A stretch of DNA of 64,000 nt, from contig JAFFJZ010000002.1 in the NCBI GenBank assembly GCA_018340375.1, positions 20,416,001 to 20,480,000 on the forward strand, given 5' to 3'. This document shows positions 45,198 to 55,921 of the stretch, piece after piece. The position numbers and the translations under genes are program-made. Source of the stretch: Gonatopus flavifemur (Eukaryota > Arthropoda > Insecta > Hymenoptera > Dryinidae). The first letter of the stretch is position 1. Each line of letters opens with the position of its first letter. The notes below the pieces were generated by a model. It was not told where the DNA came from. It worked only from the letters and a program-made list of their open reading frames with translations, and did no database searches.

Positions 45198-47794
45198 ACT
45201 GATTCATTGTTTTTTTTATTCTAAATCAAATTTGTAAACATTATATCTTCATCGTTAATACTGTCCGTGCACAACATCTTTTCAAGAGTGAGTTAGTTTC
45301 GCTGTGTTAAATGATTGAAAAGCAAAAATCATTTTCGGTCAATTTCATCCATTATTCCAAAAGCGCGTTCTCTCCTCTTATCGCCACACAGTACGTTTTT
45401 CGTCCATTATAAACGAGATCCCCTGAAAATGAGTAAAAACTCCATCATACAGGAAAAGAAAATCGCGCTTCCAACCGTAATAATCACTTGAACAAACCAG
45501 CGTAAATCTGCGAAGGAATGTACACTGAATACCTGTTCCCAACTTCCTCTCTGCTCGAGAAGTTTCTCATATCCCCATTTCTCTTTCTCTCAATCATCCA
45601 CTTTTCACTGCACACATAATATAGCGTGTTACAAAGGACATCTCTAATCGAATTATCCGGTTAGTTTAGGTGAGATCCAGTCGGTTCAACGTCAACTGAA
45701 GTCAGAGGTTATCCCAAGCACTCGTGACTCCTAATTGTATTTACTCACAATAAATCCTGCCCCTTTCTACCCTTCGCCGTCACGCTTGAGCGTCGTGTGT
45801 ATTTGATTAGCTGTGATCAAATCTTTCATCTCGTCTACCTACCTACTACCATCCTCGTCCTTCCGTTCCCTCTTGTCCTTCGTACGTTACATATTCCTTG
45901 ACCACGCATGTCAATCAACTATTTCTCTTTTCAACATTTTATTCAATTTCCGTACATTCGACCTATATCTCGCGATTAACGAAGATCAAATACCAACGTC
46001 AACGATGAATGATCAAGTAACTGGATTTAAAACGATAACGCGAGAAGGATGAAGGAACGAAGATATAATCGAGAAACAAAGGAAAAATAATAATTCCTCG
46101 ATAAGGGAGCAGGCGAGAATGACAGGATATGATATTCAAAAAATTTAATGATAAATGTTTCAGAGACCAACATTGTGTGACCGTAGTATGTACGTCATTA
46201 GCGAAGTTAATATAGCTCGCGTTGAAATATCCGAGGAATGGTTGTGGGTGAGAGAAAGAGAGGCGGTGCTGTGGGAAAAAAAAAGATTTGAATAAATGGA
46301 TGAATGAAAGAGCGGGGTCACGGATGCGTTCATAAGGGTGCAATACCTCTGTTCATTATTAAAAAGATCAACCCTTTCTACTTTCTCCCGTCTCTATTTT
46401 CTTCCATCCTCCCTTCTCGTCTCCTTCCCCAACGTAAAGTGGTGCTGATTCGTTTTAAAACCTTTCTCTCACTCTCCCCATTCTTCTCTTTTTCCTTGGA
46501 TTCATTTTCTCATTTAACGGGGTTTCCATCCTTTTTTCCATCCTCCTCGCCTATTCTCACATCGTGAAACCTCGAATAACTTAGAGATGCGTCGAGTTTT
46601 TTCTCCATTTTCTAAAGTTGCGGTATTTATACCTTCCTTTGACGGATTATTTATCCGAATATACTGCGAGATCGATGATTTGAATTTATCTCACAGATAT
46701 TCCGTACACATGATCGAGGAGAAGAAATTCAAAATCCATTCGCCAGTACGATGCAGTAAATACACACGAGATTCAAGTTTATTTTTTTTTTTTCATCTTT
46801 CTTTACATATCCGCGCACACGTATACCTTGGACATATCGACGAATGTATTGATAGAATAAATTCTTTGGGAGCAGCAAGGAGAATCATTATCGAAGTAAA
46901 GGTAGATAGAGAGGGAAAGAATACGAGAATACATGGTCTCTCTAACATAGAAAAGTTGGAATATCGATTTCTGTCCACGCGTTCGAGGAAGACTTGGACG
47001 ACGATAGCTGCTTTCTAAACAGCCTCTCAAGCGCGACAAACGATTTTCTCGATTTTCGATCGACATCTCACCAATCTTCAACACGCATCGACCCGATGCT
47101 TCCCTGCCTGCCTGTCTGCTTGCCCACCCGCCTTTTCGACAGTAGGATTTCTTGGGCTCCAGAAATACCAACTTACTCCGGTGCTCTTTCAGTTTTCTAC
47201 TCTTTTCTGTTCTTTTTCCTTTCCTTGCAACTCTGACGAAAGAAGTCTCTCCCTTTCTCGCCTTCCAATCCCACTCCCCTTGTCCGAGAAGACTCTTTTT
47301 CTTTTCCACCATTCCACGACCAAGAGGAAAACTTGAAGAGCACAAGCGAGCTCACAGCTATCGTTCATGAAGAACTTTCCATCGGCATTGAAAAACTTGA
47401 CTTTACTAGCCAACAAATAGGTTCCTCGGAGTAACAATGCTTCAAAATCGTTCATCAGTCTCGAATAGATACTTCTTGCTCACCCTTCCAATGCGAATTC
47501 TCAATGAACTTTGTTAATTTTCTTTCATCACCGTACCATTTAAATCAAGCTAACAATCTCTACTTGAACTTTTCGTAAGGACAAAGAAAAGGATTCCAAT
47601 CAATTCTCTAATTTTTCAAAACAGGATTTTAGGTGGTTGAATGTAAATCCATGCAGAACACGGTTTGCAGCTGGTATTTCGTAGATTTATGAAGTCACAT
47701 TTATGTAACGGAGGAATATAATGTTCCAAAAATTACTACATTTCAACTGAATTGACGGGATTTGAGGAAAAATACCCCTGTTCTTGTCAGACAA
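45198..47794. other. Non-coding stretch, partly pyrimidine-rich
   Basis: 46330-47350 is rich in CTTTCTC, TTCCATCC and CCTTTCC pyrimidine tracts and is less AT-rich than its surroundings. Frames of 143 codons (46587-47018, plus) and 180 codons (46803-47345, minus) overlap each other and have no recognisable domain. The purine/pyrimidine bias alone would open frames. A promoter or untranslated region is possible. Confidence 0.4.
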
Positions 47795-48045
47795 CACGGA
47801 AAGAAGAAAACAGCACTGGTTACTGTCCATAACAGCAATCATTTGAGAAACAAATGAAAACACGCTTGGATGATAGAGGTTAGCGCGATCACAGTGATGG
47901 GTACTGCAGTGAAATTCGTCAATGCTGCTTGGACATTAACGGTTACTGGGAGACGCAGTAATGAACGGCGTGAATTTGATTTTTCATTATTTTTCAATGA
48001 ATTACTGCGATTCACAGTAACCATTGCTGTTTTCTTTTTTCCGTG
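47795..48045. mobile_element. CACGGAAAGAAG element with TTACTG body (251 bp), AA duplication
   Basis: The left end CACGGAAAGAAGAAAACAGC and right end GCTGTTTTCTTTTTTCCGTG are inverted repeats continuing through TGGTTACTGT. AA is directly repeated on both sides and is not self-complementary. The body repeats GGTTACTG, CAGTAATGA and CAGTGAT words. It ends 15 bases before the mariner at 48061. Confidence 0.8.
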
Positions 48046-48060
48046 AAGGTGATAGAAATA

Positions 48061-49355
48061 CGAGGGTGGATTGATAAGTTTCCGGCCTGACCAAGAGATG
48101 GCGCCACTAGGCCTACCTTGAGGTGGCGTTCTATAGTACCATCCTTAGATAGCTTGTAGCTATAGTTTCAGTCCGATCGCCATGTTAGTTTAGTTTTGAG
48201 AGCACGCTAACCAAGACGCCTCTGTGTTTCTCGTAAAAATGGAAAAGCTGGAAAATCGTGCTGTCATCAAATACTTTTATTTGAAGGGGTTAACGCCGAA
48301 GGAAATTAAAGAAGAGATGGACTCAACACTGGGGACATCCTCCCCATCATATTCAACCGTTAAGCAGTGGGTTTCCGAGTTTAAAAAGGGTCGTGTGAGC
48401 ACCTCTGATGAGCCTCGCTCAGGACGCCCCATTGAGGTCACAACTCCAGATATGATCGAAAAAATCCATCAAATAGTGCTGAAAGATCGCAGATTAAAAG
48501 TTCGTTAGATAGCTGAGACCTGTAAGATGTCATATGAACGTGTACAAAATATTTTGCACCAACATTTGTATATGGAAAAGCTCTGTGCAAGATGGGTGCC
48601 GCGTTTGCTAACAGTCGACCAAAAATTGATTCGAACGAACATTTCTACCGCCAATTTGGCGTTGTATAAGCGTAATCCAAGCGAATTTTTGCGTCGATTC
48701 GTAACCGTTGACGAAACTTGGGTCCACCACTACACTCCTGAAACCAAAGAACAGTCTAAACAGTGGATTGGACCACGGGAAACCAACTCCAAAGAAGGCA
48801 AAAACAATTTTTTCGGCGAACAAGGTTATGGCTACTGTTTTTTGGGATGCAAGAGGTATTATATACATTGATTACCTTGAAAAGGGTAAAACTATCACTG
48901 GTCAATACTACGCAGACTTATTGCAACGTTTGAGCCACGAAGTGAAAATTAAACGACCTCATCTGGCGAAGAAAAAAATCTTGTTTCATCACGATAACGC
49001 ACCAGCGCACACGTCAATCGTTGCGATGGCTAAAATCAACGATCTGAAGTTTGAATTAATGCCGCACCCTCCCTACTTTCCAGACCTAGCCCCGAGTGAC
49101 TATTATCTGTTTCCTAACCTCAAAAAATGGCTTGGCGGTAAGAGATTTGCGGACAATGAAGAAGTAATCGAAGCTGTAAATGGGTATTTTGAGGAGCTTG
49201 ACGAATCAGTCTATAGAGATGGCATTACTAGACTAGAACGCCGCTATGAGAAATGTATCAGCCTTGGAGGAGATTATGTTGAGAAATAAAAAAAAAAAAA
49301 TTCTTAAAAACGTTGTTTTTCTTGTTCAGGCCGGAAACTTATCAATCCACCCTCG
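48061..49355 (+). mobile_element. mariner transposon with perfect 30-bp ends
   Basis: The first 30 bases (starting CGAGGGTGGATTGATAAG) and last 30 bases are exact inverse copies. The TA target duplication lies at 48059-48060 and 49356-49357. At 1295 bp it has normal mariner length. The transposase fills most of the element and is damaged by one stop and one frameshift. Perfect ends and few lesions suggest a fairly recent insertion compared with the copy at 25375. Confidence 0.95.
48239..49289 (+). pseudogene. mariner transposase with one stop and one frameshift (DD34D)
   Basis: The frame starts [17 protein letters not shown] at 48239 and ends GGDYVEK with a stop at 49287-49289, close to the usual 345-350 residues. 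The order is normal: N-terminal helix-turn-helix region with [13 protein letters not shown] and DEPRSGRP, the linker WVPRLLT, then the catalytic domain. Acidic residues are in VTVDETWVHHY, LFHHDNAPAHTS and PDLAPSDYYLF, with 34 residues between second and third. A TAG at 48506-48508 interrupts after KDRRLKVR, in a position where many relatives have glutamine (one transition from CAG). A single-base shift near 48770-48800 moves the rest into another frame. As read, no full protein is made, though the ends look mobilisable. The mariner family is certain; I do not name the subfamily. Confidence 0.93.
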
Positions 49356-49410
49356 TAAATGCTTTATTAGACATTCTCCAGCATGAGTGGGCAATCGTCT
49401 AAAAATAACA

Positions 49411-50065
49411 GCCAATGCAGGTATTGCCAAGACTGAAAAAAAACCCAAGGTTGGCACATGTGTCAGAAACAAACCTCCGTGAAGAACAATCGGCCTAATA
49501 TCGTTCCATGATTGTCCCGTTGTTCCCGATGGATAGTCAGTCATGGTACATTCGTTAATACTTGTGGAATGGTCACTACATTTGGTACAAGCTTGGCACA
49601 AGTGTAAAAATGGAGCATTCGTTGATCACAATTGTGCCAATATTGCCCACATGAGTGGCACAATGTTTATAAATATTAGTGAGATTTTATTAGTTTAGTT
49701 TGAGCATAATTCAACAATAGAATCAAAATTGATTGAAATATCGAAGAACGCAAATTTTCCAGTGATCATACAAGCTTGTCCCAGTCTTGTCACATTTTTT
49801 CTATCGTTTTGAAATAATTCATGTACGGTATTGTGAGGGAGAAAGTCATGAACTGAAATATGAATCAATTACTTTTTTCATCCATATCTGCGATCAAAGA
49901 AGCATTTGTTGATGCTTGGTAAATGAATTGGACCGGGCCTGGCAGAACCACTGGCCCAAGCTTATCCTGATCTTATCATTCCCAAGTCTGGGCCAAGTTT
50001 GATAAATTGTTCAAGACAAATCTCGGCAGGTCTTGTGCCAGGCTTGGTCCATCATTGGGCCTTCG
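49411..50065. repeat. Copy of the 61485-62351 element (TTGGCACAAG words)
   Basis: Aligned in the same orientation with 61485-62330. Shared phrases in order include GCAGGTATTG, GGTACAAGCTTGGCACAAG, TGGCACAATGTTT-like, TGATGCTTGG, CCCAAGCTTATCCTGATCTT and GGCCAAGTTT. Both copies are made of degenerate CTTGGCAC / GTGCCAAG words. Here the ends are eroded (GCCAATGCAGG left, CATTGGG right) and no target duplication is seen. Confidence 0.65.
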
Positions 50066-51717
50066 CCAATTAAGTAGAAATGTGTCGATTTTTAGGAAAT
50101 TATTTTCTCCCAAGTTTGTGTGAAAATTCAATAATCGATCATCCCGAATGAATTCTCCATGAACATTCCATGATATATCCACGTATCAACTATTTTGCAA
50201 TTCACATGAACATTTGATATAACACACGCCTTTAGTATGTTGGAAGAATTTTTCATCATATCCGTCACAATATCGAAAGCGCATACGACGGACGAATTCG
50301 AGAACGTAATCGCAAACATATCGTAAAATGTCGTAGAGATACTTCGACCTATGGATACAGAAGACTTCATATCGAATTCTAAAATCTGATCAGCTCGCAT
50401 ATTCAAAATTATTTACAAACTGATTCATCGTGAAATTGGAATTTCTTTCTCGACATTCATCAAATAACTTCTCTATGCTCAGAGGATATTTCATTACGTA
50501 TCTTATATTTGTTCATCGAATAACTATTTTGCAATACGGGTTGGGAACGAAGCATCGTTGAAGCGAATGAAACAAATATTTCATCGAGTAGTCGGGAGGT
50601 TGAAACATGTTTTCGAAGCTAGAGGCGCCATTCTGAAGAATCCACAAACTAATTCGTTGGAAATTAGGAGCTAATCAAGTGCCATATTGCCGATTTAGGA
50701 GATGGTGAGGAAATTACGGATATCAACGGTACCGCTGAGTTGAGAACGGAGCCTACAACGTGAGCGGGAAACAGAGCGTGAGAAATTAGGAGCTTATTAG
50801 AGATTCTTAAAATAACTTGATGAACAGTTAGGACATATTATAATATCGATAAGAGAGCGAATGAATTGAGAAATTCATATTGTAATGCTTAATTGACTTC
50901 TAACTTTCCAAGAAATGATTTATCAATGCTCAAAAGGGCGGACTTTTGAAGATAAGACTGAAATACTCGCTCAAAAGTTCTTCAAAAGTCAGAAAAATTC
51001 TAGAAAATTCGGTAAAATTCAAATTGGATATTGAAGTTCACTATAATTGTCTATGAAAAAGAATAATCGATATTCAATTCTTTGTACATCAAATTTCAAC
51101 AACTCTAACTTTGTGTAAATTGTCATCATGTTAAACCGTCTCCTTTGATATACTATATGTCGTATCCCACTGTTGAGATTCACAATTTTCTTTATTATTC
51201 AATTGTTATTCTCCTTTATAACTCCATATTTCTGGGATATCATCCTTCCATCCAGTGAAACCATTTCCGCGAACAATCCTTCTACTCCTTTTGTGTCCTT
51301 CCTCATCCATCCACTGACAGGAAGGGTATATTTACATACAAATCCATCGAAGAGCTTAGGTTCACCGAGTATGAATTCATTTAGGATTGAATAAATCTTA
51401 TCTGATGTAATCGGATTGTTGACTTGAGTCGAATGAATCCTCTCCCATCCACTTCGATGTGATAATTTTCTCTGATGTAGGATCAAATGAAAAATGTGGG
51501 ACGTAGTCACCAGTTTTCATTTGAAAATCAACACATTTATCCATCATTCAATTCCACCAATTACAATTGTGACTCAAACAGCATTCGGTGAATAAATTCT
51601 CATATCGTCACTTAAATTTGATTTTCAATACTGAAATTTACATTTTTGAACTGGAAGAAGTTTTCACGAATATATAATTTGGATTGAATTTTATAGAAGA
51701 AGATGATATTCACTTCT
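50066..51717. other. Non-coding stretch, nothing recognised
   Basis: AT-rich with frames up to 103 codons on opposing strands, none with recognisable domains. No inverted-repeat element could be defined. Confidence 0.45.
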
Positions 51718-51725
51718 CTCAACAG

Positions 51726-52483
51726 CAGGGTTGGAAATTTGTTGACAACTGTTGAAGTATGGTCTGAATTGCTGTCTAGGGAGAATTTAGTAAAATATAC
51801 AACAGCTACACGAAAACGAAGAGATGAAGCCTTAGAATCGTTTTTTCATAAGTGCATATTCGATGAATCCCTCTGTAAAGAACGTACAATTTAATCAGGA
51901 ACAAGAAAAAACGGCTGAAGATTGGGGTAATTTTTGGGGGCAATGATAGCATTCAAAATCCACGATGAAAATTTATATCCTGCTTCAATGTTCCGTGTAG
52001 AAATTGAAGAATTATATGAAAATACTCCTAATAAATGGTAAAAGTTGATGGAAGCGAGAACGAATTCTACAGATGAAGTCCCAATCGGATTTTCTGAATT
52101 TTGTCACCAATTATCAAGTATTCCACCTAATTCAGCAAGATTAGAACGATTTTTCTCAACATTTGGACACGTATAGTCCAATGTGAGGAATAGATCTGGC
52201 GTGAGAAAAGCTACCGAATTGGTCCAATTATACAAACATTATAATACTCCTCTATTGATCAAAATGAATGGTGAAATGAAAATATTCATCATGCAGGAAC
52301 ACTTATTATATTATACATCGAATAAAAAATTTCAATTGTATTCATGAAATTTAACTTTATTGTTCTCCAACCCATGCATCCATAATTCTTCTCAATGGGT
52401 TCTTGATTGGGTTCTTGCAAGCGGGTTTTATCTGGAAAAAACCAGTGGGTAAAACTAGGTCGGGTTTTTTCGGGCCAACCCTG
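51726..52483 (+). mobile_element. hAT element remnant (758 bp) with 8-bp duplication
   Basis: The left end CAGGGTTGG and right end CCAACCCTG are exact inverse copies. The flanking octamers CTCAACAG (51718-51725) and CTCAACGG (52484-52491) match at 7 of 8, as expected for a hAT insertion. The element contains the C-terminal part of a hAT transposase. It is much shorter than full-length hATs (about 2.5-4 kb), so it is internally deleted. Confidence 0.85.
51943..52245 (+). pseudogene. hAT transposase C-terminal remnant
   Basis: One reading frame runs from ATG at 51943 to about 52245 with two stops (at a TAA after NTPNKW, and TAG after FSTFGHV). The part PPNSARLERFFSTFG, then SNVRNRSGVRKATELV and LYKHYN, follows the hAT C-terminal dimerisation domain pattern: S..ER.FS..G near a proline, a basic RNR, then a leucine-rich helix ending in a tyrosine-asparagine pair. 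The catalytic core and BED zinc finger are missing. The upstream piece with DEALESFFHK (about 51830-51860) may be another fragment of the same gene. The family assignment rests on that domain and the element ends. No active product is possible. Confidence 0.8.
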
Positions 52484-52491
52484 CTCAACGG

Positions 52492-54032
52492 TAAAAATGA
52501 TTGTATCGAGAGATGGATATTCACTAATTGAGAAACCTCGCATTTGAAGTACTAAAAAAAGTATTAAAGTTCATATATGATCTGTGAATTTAGCTGGAAT
52601 CCTTGGCCACGAATTGGAGCGAATTTCGAAATTTATGATCTACATGAAATAAAAAAGATTCGATATAGAATAGAATATTATGAAGAGACGTATATTTTTA
52701 TTTCTCTCTTTCTTTTGTACTTCCAACTCCCATCGGGAGTTCCAAATATCGTATCAAAACTAAAACAGAAATTCTCTCTGCATTATTATCTTAAAAAACA
52801 GTACGCCACTTTTCAACGTTTTTCATTTCCTCGGTTGATCATCGCATATTTCATTCTATTACTTTTTATTTCATCTACGAATAGATAATAAAAATCTAAG
52901 GAATATGCATATCCAGCTATTTTCATCCATTGAACACATTGTGGTTGACGAACGTTTTTCCAGTGAAATAATTTGTCAGACCATTCTATTTCAGTGAGAA
53001 GGAAGAAGTAAATCCATGTCCGTAACGGTTAAATCGATTTCCATTAACCTTTGTGATAGACTTATTCGAATCCACGTTATACTATATAATTGTGAAAAAA
53101 GAGTCGGAAAGAATGAATAAAATGCGATCAAATTGAATTTGAATATTAAGTTTGTATGAAAGAATGTATTAGTCGATGAAAAATAATTTTCAATTGTCAT
53201 CCAGTGTAATAGATCTGACTCCTTTTGATTGGAATTATTACGAATTGAATTTGTGGAATAAAAAGAAGAGCGATTCATATCGTACGATTTTTATTCTGAT
53301 TTGTGTGTTGCAGTTGTCAAATCGGTCTCCCGAAATCTGTCACTGCTCACGTACATTGTTGTACATTGACAGATTTTTACGAGAGGTCATGGTTATTCGG
53401 GGTATCAAATTTTGTTGTTGTTTTTTCTGTTTTTGTATACCGGTTGGATAGTCGCACTATCGACGATCTAACACGTACACGAGTATTTACGCATCGACCA
53501 CAGTTTTTGAAAACTGATTCCTCGTGCTTCAGGGATTCGAAGAAGGAAAATTCTATTGGAATTTCGAAGATTCGTTTACAATAACCCGACTAGAAATTCA
53601 TCCTCCCCATGAATTGGAATATCTCCAAACTAATTCTTCATCCTCAAATTCCAAATCGAATGTGCTTGAATTTTATGAGAAATTTATTATGAAAGATGAA
53701 CGCGTAGGATTTGAAAGATCAACAATCAAGTTAGTTTATTTATTTTTCTGTCTTGAATTGAATTTGGACAAATTAGCCTGCGAGCTAACTTTGATTCCAC
53801 AGTATTTGATCGTCGCCAAGAATTACTTGTCATATTTACCACAATTTGGAATAAAATTTGGGACAAGGACAGTTTTGGAACATAATTCACTGCGACTGCC
53901 ATTAAATCTACTTCAATTTTGTTAGAATCACCGCAATTTGTTTTTTGAATAGTAGTAGAAATTGTACCTGTCCCAAAATTTATCGCAAATTTGTTCTCCC
54001 CCTCCTCCTTTTCGAAGATTATGAAGCACCCA
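52492..54032. other. Non-coding stretch with one weak exon candidate
   Basis: 53533-53729 follows a CTTCAG acceptor-like site, is open for 65 codons (starting GFEEGKFYWNFEDS) and ends at a GTTAGT donor-like site. It has no recognisable domain, and chance cannot be excluded. The rest is AT-rich with nothing I can name. Confidence 0.35.
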
Positions 54033-54115
54033 CACGGAGAAAAAAAAATATACTACTTCTTCCCATTTTGCTTGCTAAACCAGAAACAGGGAGGTTTGTA
54101 AAATGGGTTTTTACA

Positions 54116-55231
54116 CACTGAGAGAGGAGTTTATTTGTATTTAATAAATCTTGTTTTGGATACAGCGGAATAAATATTTATTACATACAAACATGACTCA
54201 CTATTCTCAGACAAGGTTCATTAACAGTTAACCCATTAACGCCCAAGCGCCTCGATTTTGTGTCAACTTTTCGACGCGATTATTTGTAATGTTATCGTCT
54301 TTGAAAAAATTCAGTTTTCACATATTTTGGTGTGAAATTTTATGCTCTTTCAGGAACCGTGGTCAAAATTATGATTAGACTTCTAGGAAAAGAGATATGG
54401 CCGATTTAAACTAAAAAAAACGTGAAAATTGAAAGAAAAAAATTTTTCTTGATTTTTTTTCATAATGTTATCACCAATAATTTGTGCTCTAATTATGGAC
54501 AAAGATGGACAAAATGCTTCAGGTTTGAGAGGAGATTTTTGTTATCGAAGTGAAATCGCTTTTTTTTTACAAAATGGCGGCAATAATGTAAAAATTTCAT
54601 GAAAAACATCACTTATCTTTTTTCTCGAAAACTAGATTTTATCGAAAAGTTTATGAGAACAAAAGTGTCTTAGAATCAGTTAAGGAACGCTCACAAATTT
54701 TTTTAGAATTTTTTGAGACAATTTAGATTTTTTTGAAAATTCGGGAAATCTGATTTCTCAAAAACGTGTCAAAAATATTTGAAAAAATTTTTGAGTATTC
54801 CTTGACTAATTATAAGACATTTTTGTATTCTTGAATTTGTTGATTAAGTCCATAGTTTTCGAGAAAAAAAATCAAGAAAAATTTTTTTTTTCAATTTCCA
54901 CGTTTTTTTTAGTTTAAATCGGCCATATCTCTTTTCCTAGAAGTCTAATCATAATTTTGACCACATATCCTGAAAGAGCATAAAATTTCACGCCAAAATA
55001 TGAGAAAACTGAATTCTTTCAAAGACGATAACATTACAAATAATCGCGTCGAAAAGTTGACACAAAATCGAGGCGCTTGGGCGTTAATGGGTTAAAAAAG
55101 GTCATATGAGGTTTTTTAAGAATTGATAAACTTCATTTATAGTTATTGAGCCAAGTTTACGTGGAAAAAATATTTATTTTGCCGTATCCAAAGTGAGCTT
55201 TATTAAATGCAAATAAACTCTTCTCTCAGTG
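54116..55231. mobile_element. Middle CACTGAGAG element of the nest, CA duplication
   Basis: The left end CACTGAGAGAGGAGTTTATT and right end AATAAACTCTTCTCTCAGTG are inverted repeats. The arms continue through GTATTTAATAAA and TTTGGATAC. CA is directly repeated on both sides (54114-54115, 55232-55233). The interior is almost wholly the piggyBac-like element; before that insertion it was about 250 bp. Ends match those of 13643-13934. Confidence 0.8.
54232..55091. mobile_element. piggyBac-like non-autonomous element (860 bp), TTAA flanks
   Basis: TTAA lies on both sides (54228-54231, 55092-55095) and the ends start CCCATTAACGCCCAAGCG with its exact inverse at the right. The inverted arms extend about 235 bp, the first 85 or so apparently identical, and include AACTTTTCGACGCGATTA and AAAGAGATATGGCCGATTTA. 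TTAA targets and CCC starts are typical of piggyBac elements; Kolobok elements share TTAA and are the alternative. The interior is AT-rich with no transposase frame. Very similar arms suggest a fairly recent element or arm homogenisation. Confidence 0.85.
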
Positions 55232-55500
55232 CATAAAAATACGAGAGATTACGAATGATTAACTGAATTTTACTATACGCTTTATAAAATCTAACGTTCA
55301 GCGTTTAAAATTTCAATCCTACCTATTATTTTTTCTACAATATTCGTAATCCTCGTTCATTCGTAATATTCGTTCACTAAAAAAAATAACAAAAATTCTT
55401 ATATTTTCGAGCAGCATTTTTCTCCGTGCATACAACGTCTCCAACGCGGCTGAAAGTAATACGCAAAAATCTAGTGACTCCCACAGAAAAGTTCCCCAAG

Positions 55501-55788
55501 CTAAGAGTCTTCAGTCATTGAGCTTAATCGGTGCATTCTCCAAATATTGACAACTGAGTTCAATTGAATCTTGAAGTCCTCCAAAGACTCGGTAATACTT
55601 CTCGTGAAGGCTTTGATTTTTCCTTCCCAGATTGCAGTTACATCTTCCAACGAAACCCGCATTCTATCACAGGGGAGTTTCGTTGAAAAGTGGAACAAGC
55701 GACTGATAAACTCAGAGCTTATGCTATCGACGCCATTAATTTTTCCTACTAATCTTCTCATGTTATTGAAATAAATAACGCATAACAA
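55501..55788 (-). other. 95-codon open frame, unrecognised
   Basis: The minus-strand frame reads well as protein text (NGVDSISSEFISRLFHFS, then VSLEDVTAIWEGKIKAF and LEDFKIQLNSVVNIWR) and has a less skewed composition than chance frames nearby. No family is recognised. The start at 55788 is a TTG; the first ATG is about ten codons in. It lies just upstream of, and on the other strand from, the candidate exon at 55809. It could be a remnant of a transposable element or a virus-like gene, or chance. Confidence 0.2.
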
Positions 55789-55808
55789 TGTGATTTATTC
55801 TGTTTCAG

Positions 55809-55921
55809 AATAAACGAAAATACCACGAGGTCTCAGTTTCTCGCGTACTTCAGCTTCTCGTCCAATGCGAGTACTTCCGTTGGATGGCCAGTCAAAGGAG
55901 GTCATTCCGTCAATAACACAG
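55809..55921 (+). CDS. Candidate internal exon of an unidentified gene (113 bp)
   Basis: The segment is preceded by TTTATTCTGTTTCAG, a good acceptor with pyrimidine tract, and followed by GTAAGAAAA, a good donor. The frame beginning one base in is open for all 37 codons (INENTTRSQFLAYFSFSS, then NASTSVGWPVKGGHSVNN). A second frame stops three codons before the end and the third stops at once. The base composition is more balanced than its flanks. A length of 113 fits a 1-1 phase exon. I recognise no domain. If real, the surrounding repeats lie in introns of a gene on the plus strand. Chance pairing of splice-like sites is the main alternative. Confidence 0.35.

Larger units (their letters stand above)
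54033..55428. mobile_element. Outer CACGGAG element of a three-level nest, CA duplication
   Basis: The left end CACGGAGAAAAAAAAA and right end GCATTTTTCTCCGTG are flanked by CA directly repeated on both sides (54031-54032, 55429-55430). The inner neighbours of the ends do not pair well, so the call rests on the end motif and the duplication. It contains the CACTGAG element at 54116-55231; without it, it would be about 280 bp. The right end, with CGAGCAGCATTTTTCTCCGT, resembles the end of the 42326-42854 foldback. Confidence 0.6.

Noticed and set aside
46803..47345. 180-codon minus-strand open frame, lysine- and arginine-rich
   Set aside because: It lies in a pyrimidine-rich tract that opens frames by bias, overlaps a 143-codon frame on the other strand, and has no known motif.
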